Translations under genes and position numbers: made by a program
The notes under the pieces: model-generated
Database searches by the model: none
Told to the model about the DNA's origin: nothing
Seen by the model: the letters and a program-made list of their open reading frames with translations, nothing else
DNA from: Arenibacter nanhaiticus
GTDB taxonomy: Bacteria > Bacteroidota > Bacteroidia > Flavobacteriales > Flavobacteriaceae
NCBI RefSeq assembly: GCF_900141935.1
Contig: NZ_FQYX01000028.1
Span: 1 to 52,789, forward strand
Direction: 5' to 3'
Length of the DNA stretch: 52,789 nucleotides
Shown: positions 32,858 through 40,903 of the stretch, piece by piece
Numbering within the stretch: position 1 is the stretch's first letter
How the letters are laid out: each line of letters starts with the position of its first letter

Positions 32858-33673
32858 ATGATAACTCTTGCTGTAATACTTAACTTGATAGTTTCACTTT
32901 GGATAATACCTGAATATTTAGGTAGAAAAAGAAAAATTGGTTTTAATTGGTCATTGGTCGCCTGTTTATTTCTTTCGCCAATTATAGGTATAATAATAAC
33001 TCTAAACAGCCCTCTTCTTGACGAGTTCAAGGAGAAAATCATAATCAATTCTGACAATGACAAAAAAAGCAGTTTGAGTGAAAACAATCCCAAAAGTGTA
33101 TTAGAAAAACTTCTCAAAAATGACCTGCTTACTAAAGAAGAGTATGACAATAAAATAAATATTTTAGGAGAAATAAAATTTTATAATCTGATACAGAACA
33201 GCGAGGAGTTTGCTAATCTCAAGGAACTTTTAGATAAAGACCTTTTAACTAAGGAAGAGTATTTTAATAAGGTTGAATTATTAAAAACAAAAATGAAAAG
33301 TAAGGTGAATTCAAAGAACCTTCTTGAAGACGGATTTCGTATAAGTTCTGAATTCATAGACGGTTTGGCCGTTGTTGTTGATGATGATTTAAACTATGGC
33401 TTCGTAAATGAAGAAGGTGAAATCATAATTGATACAAAATATGAATTTGCAGACGTGTTTAATGAAGATTTAGCTTTAGTAAGAAGTGATAGGCTTTTCG
33501 GATATATTGATAGAAACGGAGATAATATTATTGCTTTTCAATATAATTTAGCAGAGCCTTTTAACAACGGGATAGCTAAGGTCGCTATTGATAATGAGTT
33601 TTTCAATATAGACAAAAAAGGAAATAAGGTATCGGAATACACAAACAACAGTAACCATTCCATCCCCCTATAA
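32858..33673 (+). CDS. Membrane protein with SHOCT-like and WG repeats
   Basis: 271 residues. Two hydrophobic segments lie at about residues 1-20 and 28-50 (ITLAVILNLIVSLWIIPEY, LVACLFLSPIIGIIITL). Two SHOCT-like helical units follow: VLEKLLKNDLLTKEEYDNKI near 80-100 and LKELLDKDLLTKEEYFNKVE near 122-142. The C-terminal half has WG-repeat-like beta units (FIDGLAVVVDDDLNYGFVNE, EDLALVRSDRLFGYIDRNG, FNNGIAKVAID). The role is unknown. Each pair of repeats may be an internal duplication. It is followed by a terminator at 33679-33701. Confidence 0.6.
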   Translation: MITLAVILNLIVSLWIIPEYLGRKRKIGFNWSLVACLFLSPIIGIIITLNSPLLDEFKEKIIINSDNDKKSSLSENNPKSVLEKLLKNDLLTKEEYDNKINILGEIKFYNLIQNSEEFANLKELLDKDLLTKEEYFNKVELLKTKMKSKVNSKNLLEDGFRISSEFIDGLAVVVDDDLNYGFVNEEGEIIIDTKYEFADVFNEDLALVRSDRLFGYIDRNGDNIIAFQYNLAEPFNNGIAKVAIDNEFFNIDKKGNKVSEYTNNSNHSIPL

Positions 33674-33678
33674 TATTG

Positions 33679-33701
33679 AAAATGGCTTTAAAAACCATTT
33701 T
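33679..33701 (+). terminator. Intrinsic terminator after the SHOCT/WG gene
   Basis: AAAATGG (33679-33685) pairs with CCATTTT (33695-33701), loop CTTTAAAAA, followed by ATTTTTC. It begins five bases after the stop codon at 33673. Confidence 0.55.
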
Positions 33702-33712
33702 ATTTTTCAAAT

Positions 33713-33820
33713 GACACTATCATATAAACTGTGTATATTTAAAATAACAGGGGTTAGCCTTTTTATCATAAATCGTCAGGAACTGATTTAGTGTGATTCT
33801 TTATGTACTGATTTATGGCC
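33713..33820 (-). mobile_element. Eroded IS256-family remnant (terminus plus transposase end)
   Basis: The sequence beginning GACACTAT at 33713 matches the inverted terminus of the IS256 element at the start of the window, including GTTTAAAATAACAGGGGTT with one or two changes. After a deletion of about 20 bases it continues with ATCGTCAGGAACTGATTTAG, which is the reverse complement of the transposase C-terminal coding region near 224-243. Similarity fades by about 33820. The remnant has no coding capacity and marks an old insertion between two + strand genes. Confidence 0.75.
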
Positions 33821-33897
33821 TATACAAGAAGGGGTTATTTATAGGCTTATTACACCCTTTATTTTATAGTAAAAATGAATTTTTAAATTAAATTGTT

Positions 33898-34434
33898 ATG
33901 AAAAGAAAGTTTTTAGTTCTCCTTGTAGGGATGTTCACTTGTATAATAAACAGCCAAGAGGTCCTTACTTTTAGTGATGTCGTTGAAGTAGAAAATGTAT
34001 TGTCCACTAATTTATATAATCGAGCTAAATTATGGTTTGCATCAGCTTATAAAAGTTCTAATGATGTTCTGCAAGTAGAAAATAAAGAAGAGGGAATGCT
34101 AATAGGCAAAGGATCTATTAGCTATGAACAACCATTCTTATCAGGAATGAATACAACAGTAGGAAATGTAAATTACTTGATAAAAATATTTGTAAAAGAT
34201 GGACGGTACAAATATGAGATTACAAATTTTATCCATCATGGAGCTTCAGAAAGTTTCGGTTTAATAACGACGGATGATAATTACCCTAGAAACACCAAAA
34301 AATCGGCATTAAAGTGGGAAAATAGAGTTTGGAATGATATTAAAAATCAAGTGGATTTAGAAGTGCGTTCATTGATTCCAAGTATTAAAGAAGGAATGAG
34401 AGAATCCATTGCTTCTGAAAATGAAAATTGGTAA
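33898..34434 (+). CDS. DUF4468 domain-containing exported protein
   Basis: 178 residues. A signal peptide (MKRKFLVLLVGMFTCIINSQ) precedes a TBP-like DUF4468 domain at about 25-110, seen as VVEVENVLSTNLYNRAKLWF, AYKSSNDVLQVENKEEGML and IGKGSISYEQPF. The remaining residues contain YEITNFIHHGASE and a Trp-rich end. This family is found in secreted or periplasmic proteins of Bacteroidota, and its function is not known. It stands alone between the IS256 remnant and a set of hairpins. Confidence 0.78.
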   Translation: MKRKFLVLLVGMFTCIINSQEVLTFSDVVEVENVLSTNLYNRAKLWFASAYKSSNDVLQVENKEEGMLIGKGSISYEQPFLSGMNTTVGNVNYLIKIFVKDGRYKYEITNFIHHGASESFGLITTDDNYPRNTKKSALKWENRVWNDIKNQVDLEVRSLIPSIKEGMRESIASENENW

Positions 34435-34480
34435 TTATTCATTTTGGAACAACAACATAAACCCTAAAGAGGAGTTCTCG

Positions 34481-34567
34481 GAAATAGAGGGCTCAGCTAG
34501 TTTACGGCTCGGTTAGCCCTCTATTTCTTAGCTTGTAGCCACAAGCTGTTTAAAAAAAACAGCTTGT
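34481..34567 (+). terminator. Terminator followed by two mutually exclusive hairpins
   Basis: GAAATAGAGGGCT (34481-34493) and AGCCCTCTATTTC (34515-34527) form a perfect 13-bp stem 47 bases after the DUF4468 stop. Next, AGCTTGT (34530-34536) can pair with ACAAGCT (34541-34547), but ACAAGCTGTT (34541-34550) can also pair with AACAGCTTGT (34558-34567), and the last is followed by T residues. The two stems share an arm and exclude each other. Termination of the DUF4468 gene is the simplest reading. Confidence 0.6.
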
Positions 34568-34691
34568 TTTATTACCTGTAAATATCATTGCGGTAACCAG
34601 AAAGAAACTTACTAGCCTTATACGAGAATGTTATGTGCAAGCTAGAGCAACATCAGTAATAGAGATAAAAGCTATTCTTTGAAGTAAATAA

Positions 34692-35651
34692 ATGGAAAAA
34701 CTTGAACTACATTATTACTTATCCGACAAAAGCCATTCAATGGATGCTTTTGTTAAGAATAAAGCTGAAGCAGAACTATTAAAGGTTTTTAAAGAAATTT
34801 CAGATATTTTGGAACTCGATTTGAGTTTCGAAATTGAAGCCTTAAAAGAAGGTGGAATCAAGGAATTTATCAAATTTCTTAAAAAGAAAAAGAATAGAAA
34901 ACAAATAGTCAAAATACTAGCTTTTATTGGAGTTATCTTTTCTGGAGTTTTAACGAACAAAATTTCCGACAACTTTAACAAAAATTCAGAACTTGAAAAA
35001 TCACAATTAGAGGAATCTCAACTTAACATTAAAAAATTAAAAAGAGATTTAGAAAAAGAAGACATTAGCGAAAAAGAGAGCACCTTTATTATTGAGAATT
35101 TAACAATGATAATATCAAATACAGATAAAATTAAATTTCATCGTTCCAACTTTTATTCTCACTTACTCAAAGAAAATAAAATAGAACAAATTTCAACAAC
35201 TGAACTAGATGAAAATAATAAACCTATATCGAAAGAGAAGAAAGTTTTGAGAGAGGATTTTAATAAATTTATCGTACATAAAATCAAAATTGATTCGGAA
35301 TTTATTGAAGACGCAAATATCGAAATCATCTCGCCAGTTCTGAGAAGCGGAAAAATGAAATGGAGAGGGTATTATGATAGTAAACCAATTAGTTTTAATT
35401 TATTGGATTTAGGCTTTAAAAATTCAGTTTTAAATCGAGAAGTAAGTTTTCAAAATGGGACTTCAATAAAATGTCTTTTGGAATTTGAAAAGGAAATGGA
35501 CGATGAAGGCAATATAAAGACAACCGAAATAAACGTATTTGACGTTACTAATATTTTTGAAGGAGAAACAACAATACTGACAAAAAGAGGAAAAGAAATC
35601 AAAGCAGAAAAAAAGCAGATAAAACTAGATTTTGGAACAAATGAAGAGTAA
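34692..35651 (+). CDS. Conserved hypothetical protein with one membrane segment
   Basis: 319 residues, not assigned to a named family. The N-terminus reads ELHYYLSDKSHSMDAFVKNK then KEGGIKEFIKFL, and a hydrophobic segment (ILAFIGVIFSGVLTNKIS) lies near residues 74-91. A coiled coil and a polar middle follow, and the C-terminal half contains SEFIEDANIEIISPVLRSGK, MKWRGYYDSKPISFNL and a beta-rich tail. I have a general impression that similar proteins occur in Bacteroidota accessory regions, but a database search is needed to support this. GTTATGTGCAAGC at 34630-34642 and GCCTTCGCATAAC at 35654-35666 flank it as an imperfect inverted repeat. Confidence 0.55.
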   Translation: MEKLELHYYLSDKSHSMDAFVKNKAEAELLKVFKEISDILELDLSFEIEALKEGGIKEFIKFLKKKKNRKQIVKILAFIGVIFSGVLTNKISDNFNKNSELEKSQLEESQLNIKKLKRDLEKEDISEKESTFIIENLTMIISNTDKIKFHRSNFYSHLLKENKIEQISTTELDENNKPISKEKKVLREDFNKFIVHKIKIDSEFIEDANIEIISPVLRSGKMKWRGYYDSKPISFNLLDLGFKNSVLNREVSFQNGTSIKCLLEFEKEMDDEGNIKTTEINVFDVTNIFEGETTILTKRGKEIKAEKKQIKLDFGTNEE

Positions 35652-36173
35652 AAGCCTTCGCATAACAAAGAACTGAGGTAAAAAAACAACACTTTTCTTC
35701 ATTATTTGAATAAAATAAGAAAATCAGGGGTACCGAAAACCCCCAACTTTCTTCTTCTGATCCCGATAGCCTGTAGGTTTGCCTAAAAAGGGGAAGCTTA
35801 CACCACCCCTGATCAAACATGAAATTTAAAAATTTTGACTAGAGATTCTCATTGAACACATTGGTAAACGCTGTTTTCAATACTTCTAAATACTCTGTAA
35901 CGGTCTCCTTGATATCCTTATAATTATTTGATTTTTATCCCCTTCACAATCTCTATAAATATTGTATTTTAACATATAATTAAGGATTTAATTCACTTAT
36001 AATTGGCATTTTTATGGATTGAACTTCTCCCCCACTAAATCGCTTAAAAACTGCACAATATGATTTTTTAAGATTACCAAATAACCCAGTATTTAAGGAT
36101 TGGTGTCGAAAACCATTATGAATAAAGGTGGGGATACCTTTAAATTATAACCCCTTTTTGAACACAATAATCA
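35652..36173. other. Non-coding region before the defence island
   Basis: About 520 AT-rich bases. ATCAGGGGT (35723-35731) and ACCCCTGAT (35805-35813) are inverted repeats 91 bases apart end to end, perhaps a small relic element. An isolated CTGCACA (36051-36057) resembles a half-site of the dyad found at three promoters downstream, but no aligned -7 box follows it. No gene is supported here; the 73-codon minus-strand frame at 35599-35820 looks spurious. Confidence 0.4.
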
Positions 36174-37175
36174 ATGGCAAACAGCAAACACGCACATTTA
36201 AGATATAATATTCTAGACTATTGCTTTCGTTATAGATCACTCAGTTTTGAAGAATTATTAGAGGTTGTTAATGAAGGTATTGCCGAACTTTATCCAGGAG
36301 AAGGAATATCTGAGCGATCTCTGAGAAAAGATTTAAGAGTTTTCCGAGATGATAAAAAAGGTTTTAATGCGCCATTACCAGAAAAAATAAGAATTTTAAA
36401 ATATTCAGATCCAAAATTTTCTATTGCTCAGCGCCCTTTATTAGAATATGAACAGTATTTAATTGATGCCGCGCAGCAGTTATTAAGTCGTTTTGAAAAT
36501 CATCCGAAGTATGATAGACTCGCGGAAGCTTTGATCAAGTTTCAGGATGAAGAAGATCCAGAAACTGACATCTCCAAAATTCTATATTACGACCTAAACG
36601 AAGAATATAAAGGTATTCAACATCTGAAACCCCTTTATTTAGCTATTAAGAAAAAGGAGGTTCTTCAGATAACATATAAAGGGTTCAAAGATCAGGAATC
36701 GAGAGTTTTTATATTTCATCCACATTTACTAAAACAATATAACAGAAGGTGGTTTGTATTTGGGCTAAATAGTTCGAAAGGGATTAAAGAATGGAGTATT
36801 CCTTTAGATGAAAGACTTATTGGTTTTAAAGTTATTGAAGATATGGAATATCTCGAGTCAGATACGGACTGGGATAATTTTTTTAGAACGATGGTAGGCG
36901 TTGTAAGACTAGTTGATGCAGAGGTTGAGAAAGTTGTCTTACGTTTCCATAATGGCAGAGAAAACTATTTTAAAACAAAACCATTTCAACCGGATTACGA
37001 GGAGTTTTTTGAGGAAGATAAACAAAATCAAGTTTGGTTTGAAACAATTATAAATAATGAATTGATACAGCAAATATTATCTTATGGTCAAGATGTTGAG
37101 GTTTTGCTACCAGAACATTTAAAAACGAAAATGAGCGAACATGTAAAGACTATGCAGGAGTTTTACAACACGTAA
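36174..37175 (+). CDS. WYL-domain transcriptional regulator of the defence island
   Basis: 333 residues. An N-terminal winged helix at about residues 5-70 has LRYNILDYCFRYRSLSFEEL and GISERSLRKDLRVFRDDK. The central WYL fold at about 150-240 has LQITYKGFKDQESRVFIFHP and RRWFVFGLN, where WFV stands in place of the usual WYL signature. A WCX-like C-terminal region runs to the end. WYL proteins sense ligands and often repress defence genes such as BREX and CBASS. It is transcribed in the same direction as the genes that follow and may bind the dyads upstream of 37236, 40904 and 50713. Confidence 0.85.
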   Translation: MANSKHAHLRYNILDYCFRYRSLSFEELLEVVNEGIAELYPGEGISERSLRKDLRVFRDDKKGFNAPLPEKIRILKYSDPKFSIAQRPLLEYEQYLIDAAQQLLSRFENHPKYDRLAEALIKFQDEEDPETDISKILYYDLNEEYKGIQHLKPLYLAIKKKEVLQITYKGFKDQESRVFIFHPHLLKQYNRRWFVFGLNSSKGIKEWSIPLDERLIGFKVIEDMEYLESDTDWDNFFRTMVGVVRLVDAEVEKVVLRFHNGRENYFKTKPFQPDYEEFFEEDKQNQVWFETIINNELIQQILSYGQDVEVLLPEHLKTKMSEHVKTMQEFYNT

Positions 37176-37212
37176 CTGTGCAATTACTTTGCGCAATTAA
37201 ATTGTTTATTTG
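37174..37212 (+). promoter_or_regulatory. Promoter with dyad upstream of the methyltransferase-kinase gene
   Basis: TGTGCAA (37177-37183), five bases and TTGCGCA (37189-37195) form an imperfect dyad. Nine bases later, TTTATTTG (37205-37212) matches TAnnTTTG at seven of eight positions. The whole arrangement, counted from AACT, aligns without gaps to the regions at 40839 and 50647. The dyad spans the expected -33 region, so a bound repressor would block polymerase. Confidence 0.65.
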
Positions 37213-37235
37213 TAGAGTTGAATTTATAGAAGTTT

Positions 37236-39689
37236 ATGCGAGAAGAAAATTATATAGAAAATGAAGAGGTAAAAAGGATCACCGAATCCCTTTGGCAATT
37301 AATAAGTAGTCTGCGTGGGGTTTTACCAGTTGAACAACATCACGTGGTTCTTTTTCTAATGTCAGCGTATTATGATGGTATAATTGGTGAAGAACTTATA
37401 AAGGGAGAGGTTGATTATGAAGATTTTTTCTATGCTTTAGAAGATGATTATAGATACTGTGACTTGTTAAAAGTTTATAAGCCTATAATAAATGCCATAC
37501 CGGAATGGCCTTTGGAAGTTATAATTAGACGGCTTTCGATAATAGATAGTGACCTTTCTGAATCTGTATTTAATCGAATTTTCGATAATCTTTTGTTCAA
37601 AATAGCAAGTAATCAGGGTAAACATTCAGGAGAATTTCTACTTCCTACTGAGGTCAGTAAATTAGTTATGGAATTAGTAAATATTCCAACTAGAGCTAAG
37701 GTCTTTAATCCGTTTGCTGGACTAGCTTCTTTTGCCACATATCTTGATTATGCAGAAAGTTATTACGGACAAGAAATTAGTGATTCTACTTGGGCATTAG
37801 GTAAATTGAGACTACTTAGGTTAGAAAAATCCAGAACTTTTAATATCGATTACAGGATTGAGGATTCTATAAATAACTGGCCGGAATTCAAGGCTTTTGA
37901 CTTAATAGTATCTAATCCGCCATTTAATTATAAAATTGATTCTTTTATCGCAGATCAATTTGGCTGGAAGAGAATGAATGTTGAAACCTATGTAATTAAA
38001 AAAGGATTAGAGTCTATAAATTTTGATGGGAAAGTCGCTTGTGTGATTTCTCAAGGACTACTTTTCAGAGGTGGTGAAGAGCAAAAATTTAGAAAATATT
38101 TAGTTGAGGAAGGATTGATAGAAACCATTGTTTCATTACCTGGTGGAATTTTAAAGCATACGGGAGTCCCTGTATGTATACTGATCTTAACTCGAAAGAG
38201 AAATTCTAATCGATTAATTAAAATGATTGAAACTTCCTCTTTTATAAATAATGAAAATAACCGAGAGAAACATCTTGACGTAGTCAGATTACTTGATTAT
38301 TCAAATGAATTTAATCGTTCTAAAGCAGTTATAGAGGTATCAATCGATCAAGTAAGGCAACACCACTATAATTTAAATATTAAAAGATATTTTGTAGAAG
38401 ATTTTAATGGTATTCCACTTATCGAACTAGTAAAGACAATAAGAGGACAAAGAGTAGGTAATGAAAGTAGAACTACGGGAAAATTTGTTCGTACTAGTAA
38501 CCTTAAAGATAATGATGTTTCCTATCAATTAGAGCTAGATGAAATAAAGGAAATAGAGCTTCCTTCCTATTCTAGTAGGATAGAAAGTGATTGTATTCTT
38601 GTTTCTACGAGATGGAAATCTCTTAAACCTACCTTATTTGAATATAAAGGTGCGCCAATCTACATTGGAATGGACTTGCTTGCTATTAAAGTAGATTCGA
38701 ATAATTTTGAAGTTGACCCTCATTATTTAATAAGCGAATTAAGATCGACAAAAGTTCTTAAGCAAGTAGCAGCATTCCAAAACCCTGGCGCTATAACGTT
38801 CTTAAATAGGAACGATTTTTTTGAAATTAAGATTGATTTACCAACTATTGAGGAGCAAAGAGCTAAGGTCAAGGGTATATTAGATCTTTCTGAAAAATTT
38901 AAAGCACTTCAAATGGAGAGAAATGCGCTAGCCCACGGACAGCAAGTTGCAAATTTCGACGAATTTGCTTCTTTAAAACACTCTTTAGGAGCCCCTAGAC
39001 AAAACATTTTGTCTAATGCTAAAAGTTTAATCCGTTTTTTTGAGAATAATCATTCTGATGCATTTAAGGAAGTTTCGGAATTATACAATAAGCGTTACAA
39101 CACTAATTTAGTCGATGATTTGATTCAAATAAAAGATGATGTTAATCACATCTCTACAATTCTTGAAAAGGGTGAGAATGGATTGACTTTAGACAATTTT
39201 GATCTAAAGTCAATATCAATACAAGAAATTGATAAGGCACTAAAAGCAACAAGAAAAGTTAGAGAGAAATATAAACCTCAATATAAAGAACCCCTTATTT
39301 CTGAAATTTCGGGAAAGGCTATAAAAGCAAATATCACTTTGTTCAAGATATTAATTAATAATATTTTATCAAACGCTGATAAGTATGCATTCAATTCAAA
39401 AGATAACGCAAATCAGTTAATTATTGAATTAAAAGCTACAGAGGATGTTTTAGAATTAGAAATTAGAAACAATGGCACACCATTTCCAAACAACTTTAGT
39501 AAAGATAAATTTATATCAAAATTTACTACCATCAGCCTAGATAACGGTTCAGGTCTAGGTGGATATGACATTAATAGAATTGCCAAATATTTTGAAAACC
39601 CAGATTGGGAATTAGTATTAAATAATAACGATGTTTTTCCTGTTGTGTTTAGATTCACGTTCCCTATAATCCCAATGATAAATGAGTAA
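37236..39689 (+). CDS. N6-adenine methyltransferase fused to a specificity-like domain and a histidine-kinase-like module
   Basis: 817 residues. Residues about 1-330 resemble HsdM: FNPFAGLASF (157-166) is a motif I variant and SNPPF contains the catalytic NPPF (227-230). Residues about 410-560 look like an HsdS target-recognition half, ending FFEIKIDLPTIEEQRAKVKG. Residues 575-817 look like a histidine kinase: LKHSLGAPRQNI with phosphoacceptor-like His582, an N-box NILSNADKYA (Asn713), RNNGTPFP in place of the G1 box and GSGLGG (771-776). A DNA methyltransferase on the same chain as a sensor kinase is unusual. It overlaps the receiver gene by eight bases, so the two should be made together. 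Confidence 0.82.
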   Translation: MREENYIENEEVKRITESLWQLISSLRGVLPVEQHHVVLFLMSAYYDGIIGEELIKGEVDYEDFFYALEDDYRYCDLLKVYKPIINAIPEWPLEVIIRRLSIIDSDLSESVFNRIFDNLLFKIASNQGKHSGEFLLPTEVSKLVMELVNIPTRAKVFNPFAGLASFATYLDYAESYYGQEISDSTWALGKLRLLRLEKSRTFNIDYRIEDSINNWPEFKAFDLIVSNPPFNYKIDSFIADQFGWKRMNVETYVIKKGLESINFDGKVACVISQGLLFRGGEEQKFRKYLVEEGLIETIVSLPGGILKHTGVPVCILILTRKRNSNRLIKMIETSSFINNENNREKHLDVVRLLDYSNEFNRSKAVIEVSIDQVRQHHYNLNIKRYFVEDFNGIPLIELVKTIRGQRVGNESRTTGKFVRTSNLKDNDVSYQLELDEIKEIELPSYSSRIESDCILVSTRWKSLKPTLFEYKGAPIYIGMDLLAIKVDSNNFEVDPHYLISELRSTKVLKQVAAFQNPGAITFLNRNDFFEIKIDLPTIEEQRAKVKGILDLSEKFKALQMERNALAHGQQVANFDEFASLKHSLGAPRQNILSNAKSLIRFFENNHSDAFKEVSELYNKRYNTNLVDDLIQIKDDVNHISTILEKGENGLTLDNFDLKSISIQEIDKALKATRKVREKYKPQYKEPLISEISGKAIKANITLFKILINNILSNADKYAFNSKDNANQLIIELKATEDVLELEIRNNGTPFPNNFSKDKFISKFTTISLDNGSGLGGYDINRIAKYFENPDWELVLNNNDVFPVVFRFTFPIIPMINE

Positions 39690-40839
39690 AAAATATAATG
39701 TGCTGTGGATTGATGACCAGCATAAAGATCTATCTGCCGTTCATAAAACAGCTACGGATTTTGATATTCAACTATGGCCATTCAAATCAATGAATGGCGG
39801 TTGTGGAGAACTTGAAGCTAATCTTTCAAAGTATGACGCTATTTTGTTAGATGCAAAATTTTTTGAAAATGAAGATGATAAACCAGGTTCTGAAGATACC
39901 CAATGGATATATGATACAAAGGACAGAATACGCGATCTTGATAAATCTCTACAATACTTTGTTTTAACTGGTCAAGCCAAAACATATGCTTCAGAAGAAT
40001 TTAATAAAGCGTTTAAAAATGTATTTGAAAAAGGAAAAGACGAAGACGAAGATACGTTGTTTAAAATGCTTGTACAAGCTTGTCAAAATAGGGAATTAAC
40101 AAGACTAAAGCATAAATACAAGAAACAGTTTGAAATTTGTACCGATGCATATATTGGGTCAAAACATTTTGATAGAGTTATAGACATTATAAAAGATGTA
40201 GAGAATCCAGAAAAAATTAAGGTAGCCCAAGATATGCTAAATCCTATGAGGAAAATTCTTGAAGCTCTTTTTGATAAGCTAAACGAAATAGGATTAATAC
40301 CTGACGAGATTAGAAAAAAACAAGGGAGCTTAAATGGATCAAGTTATTTTCTTTCTGGAAATAATCATAATTATGAGTACCATAGCGAATTGATTCATCC
40401 CATGGTTGCCGAGAATATTTATCGACTGTTAAATATAACTCAGGACGGTTCTCATGATAACGGAAAAAAACTAAGAGCGGATGAGTATCTATCTTTAAGC
40501 AAAAATCATAAGCTTTATAAGAGCACTATTTATCTGCTACTGGATATTCTCGAATACATGAAAGATTTCTTAGATGAGAATACAGATAAGAATCTTAATC
40601 AAGAGAAATGGGAAGTAAGAAAGTTTACTGCGACAATAGATTCTATTTCCGGGAAAGTGATAGAAATTCAAGATAGTGGCTGGGGTGTTTTTGAATCAGA
40701 TGATAAAACTAAGACAATTAAAATTCCTGATTATATGATGGAAAAACACAAATTAAAGCTTGATCAAATTATAAAAGCAACAACGAAACCAAGTCCGGAC
40801 GGAACAAGAACATACATTGACGAAATTTTCATCGAATAA
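39682..40839 (+). CDS. Response-regulator protein paired with the methyltransferase-kinase
   Basis: 385 residues. The first about 120 form a receiver domain with all key residues: acidic D11 and D12 in LWIDDQ, the phosphoacceptor D57 in AILLDAK, T96 in FVLTGQ and K117 in VFEKGK. The rest is not a known DNA-binding output. It has a helical region at about 150-300 with RLLNITQDGSHDN, which recalls HEPN/DUF4145-type domains, and a C-terminal OB-like strand region at about 310-380 (KFTATIDSISGKVIEI, GWGVFESDDKTKTI). An RNA- or protein-directed output is therefore possible but not shown. The start overlaps the kinase stop. Confidence 0.8.
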   Translation: MSKKYNVLWIDDQHKDLSAVHKTATDFDIQLWPFKSMNGGCGELEANLSKYDAILLDAKFFENEDDKPGSEDTQWIYDTKDRIRDLDKSLQYFVLTGQAKTYASEEFNKAFKNVFEKGKDEDEDTLFKMLVQACQNRELTRLKHKYKKQFEICTDAYIGSKHFDRVIDIIKDVENPEKIKVAQDMLNPMRKILEALFDKLNEIGLIPDEIRKKQGSLNGSSYFLSGNNHNYEYHSELIHPMVAENIYRLLNITQDGSHDNGKKLRADEYLSLSKNHKLYKSTIYLLLDILEYMKDFLDENTDKNLNQEKWEVRKFTATIDSISGKVIEIQDSGWGVFESDDKTKTIKIPDYMMEKHKLKLDQIIKATTKPSPDGTRTYIDEIFIE

Positions 40840-40877
40840 ACTCTGCAATCACCCTGCACACTTCAATCTTACATTTG
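40839..40877 (+). promoter_or_regulatory. Promoter with dyad upstream of the DUF2130 gene
   Basis: TCTGCAA (40842-40848), five bases and CTGCACA (40854-40860) form a weaker copy of the dyad. Nine bases later TACATTTG (40870-40877) is a perfect TAnnTTTG -7 box, 27 bases before the ATG at 40904. The spacing is identical to that at 37174 and 50647. Confidence 0.65.
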
Positions 40878-40903
40878 CTTCATAATCATAAATAATAAAA
40901 GCT

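Noticed and set aside
35599-35820. Minus-strand frame of 73 codons
   Set aside because: It overlaps the end of a + strand gene and the inverted-repeat segment; no recognised motif.
37236-39689. Reading this gene as a plain HsdM
   Set aside because: The C-terminal 240 residues carry histidine-kinase-type H-box, N-box and GxGLG motifs, and a separate complete hsdM is present at 42197.
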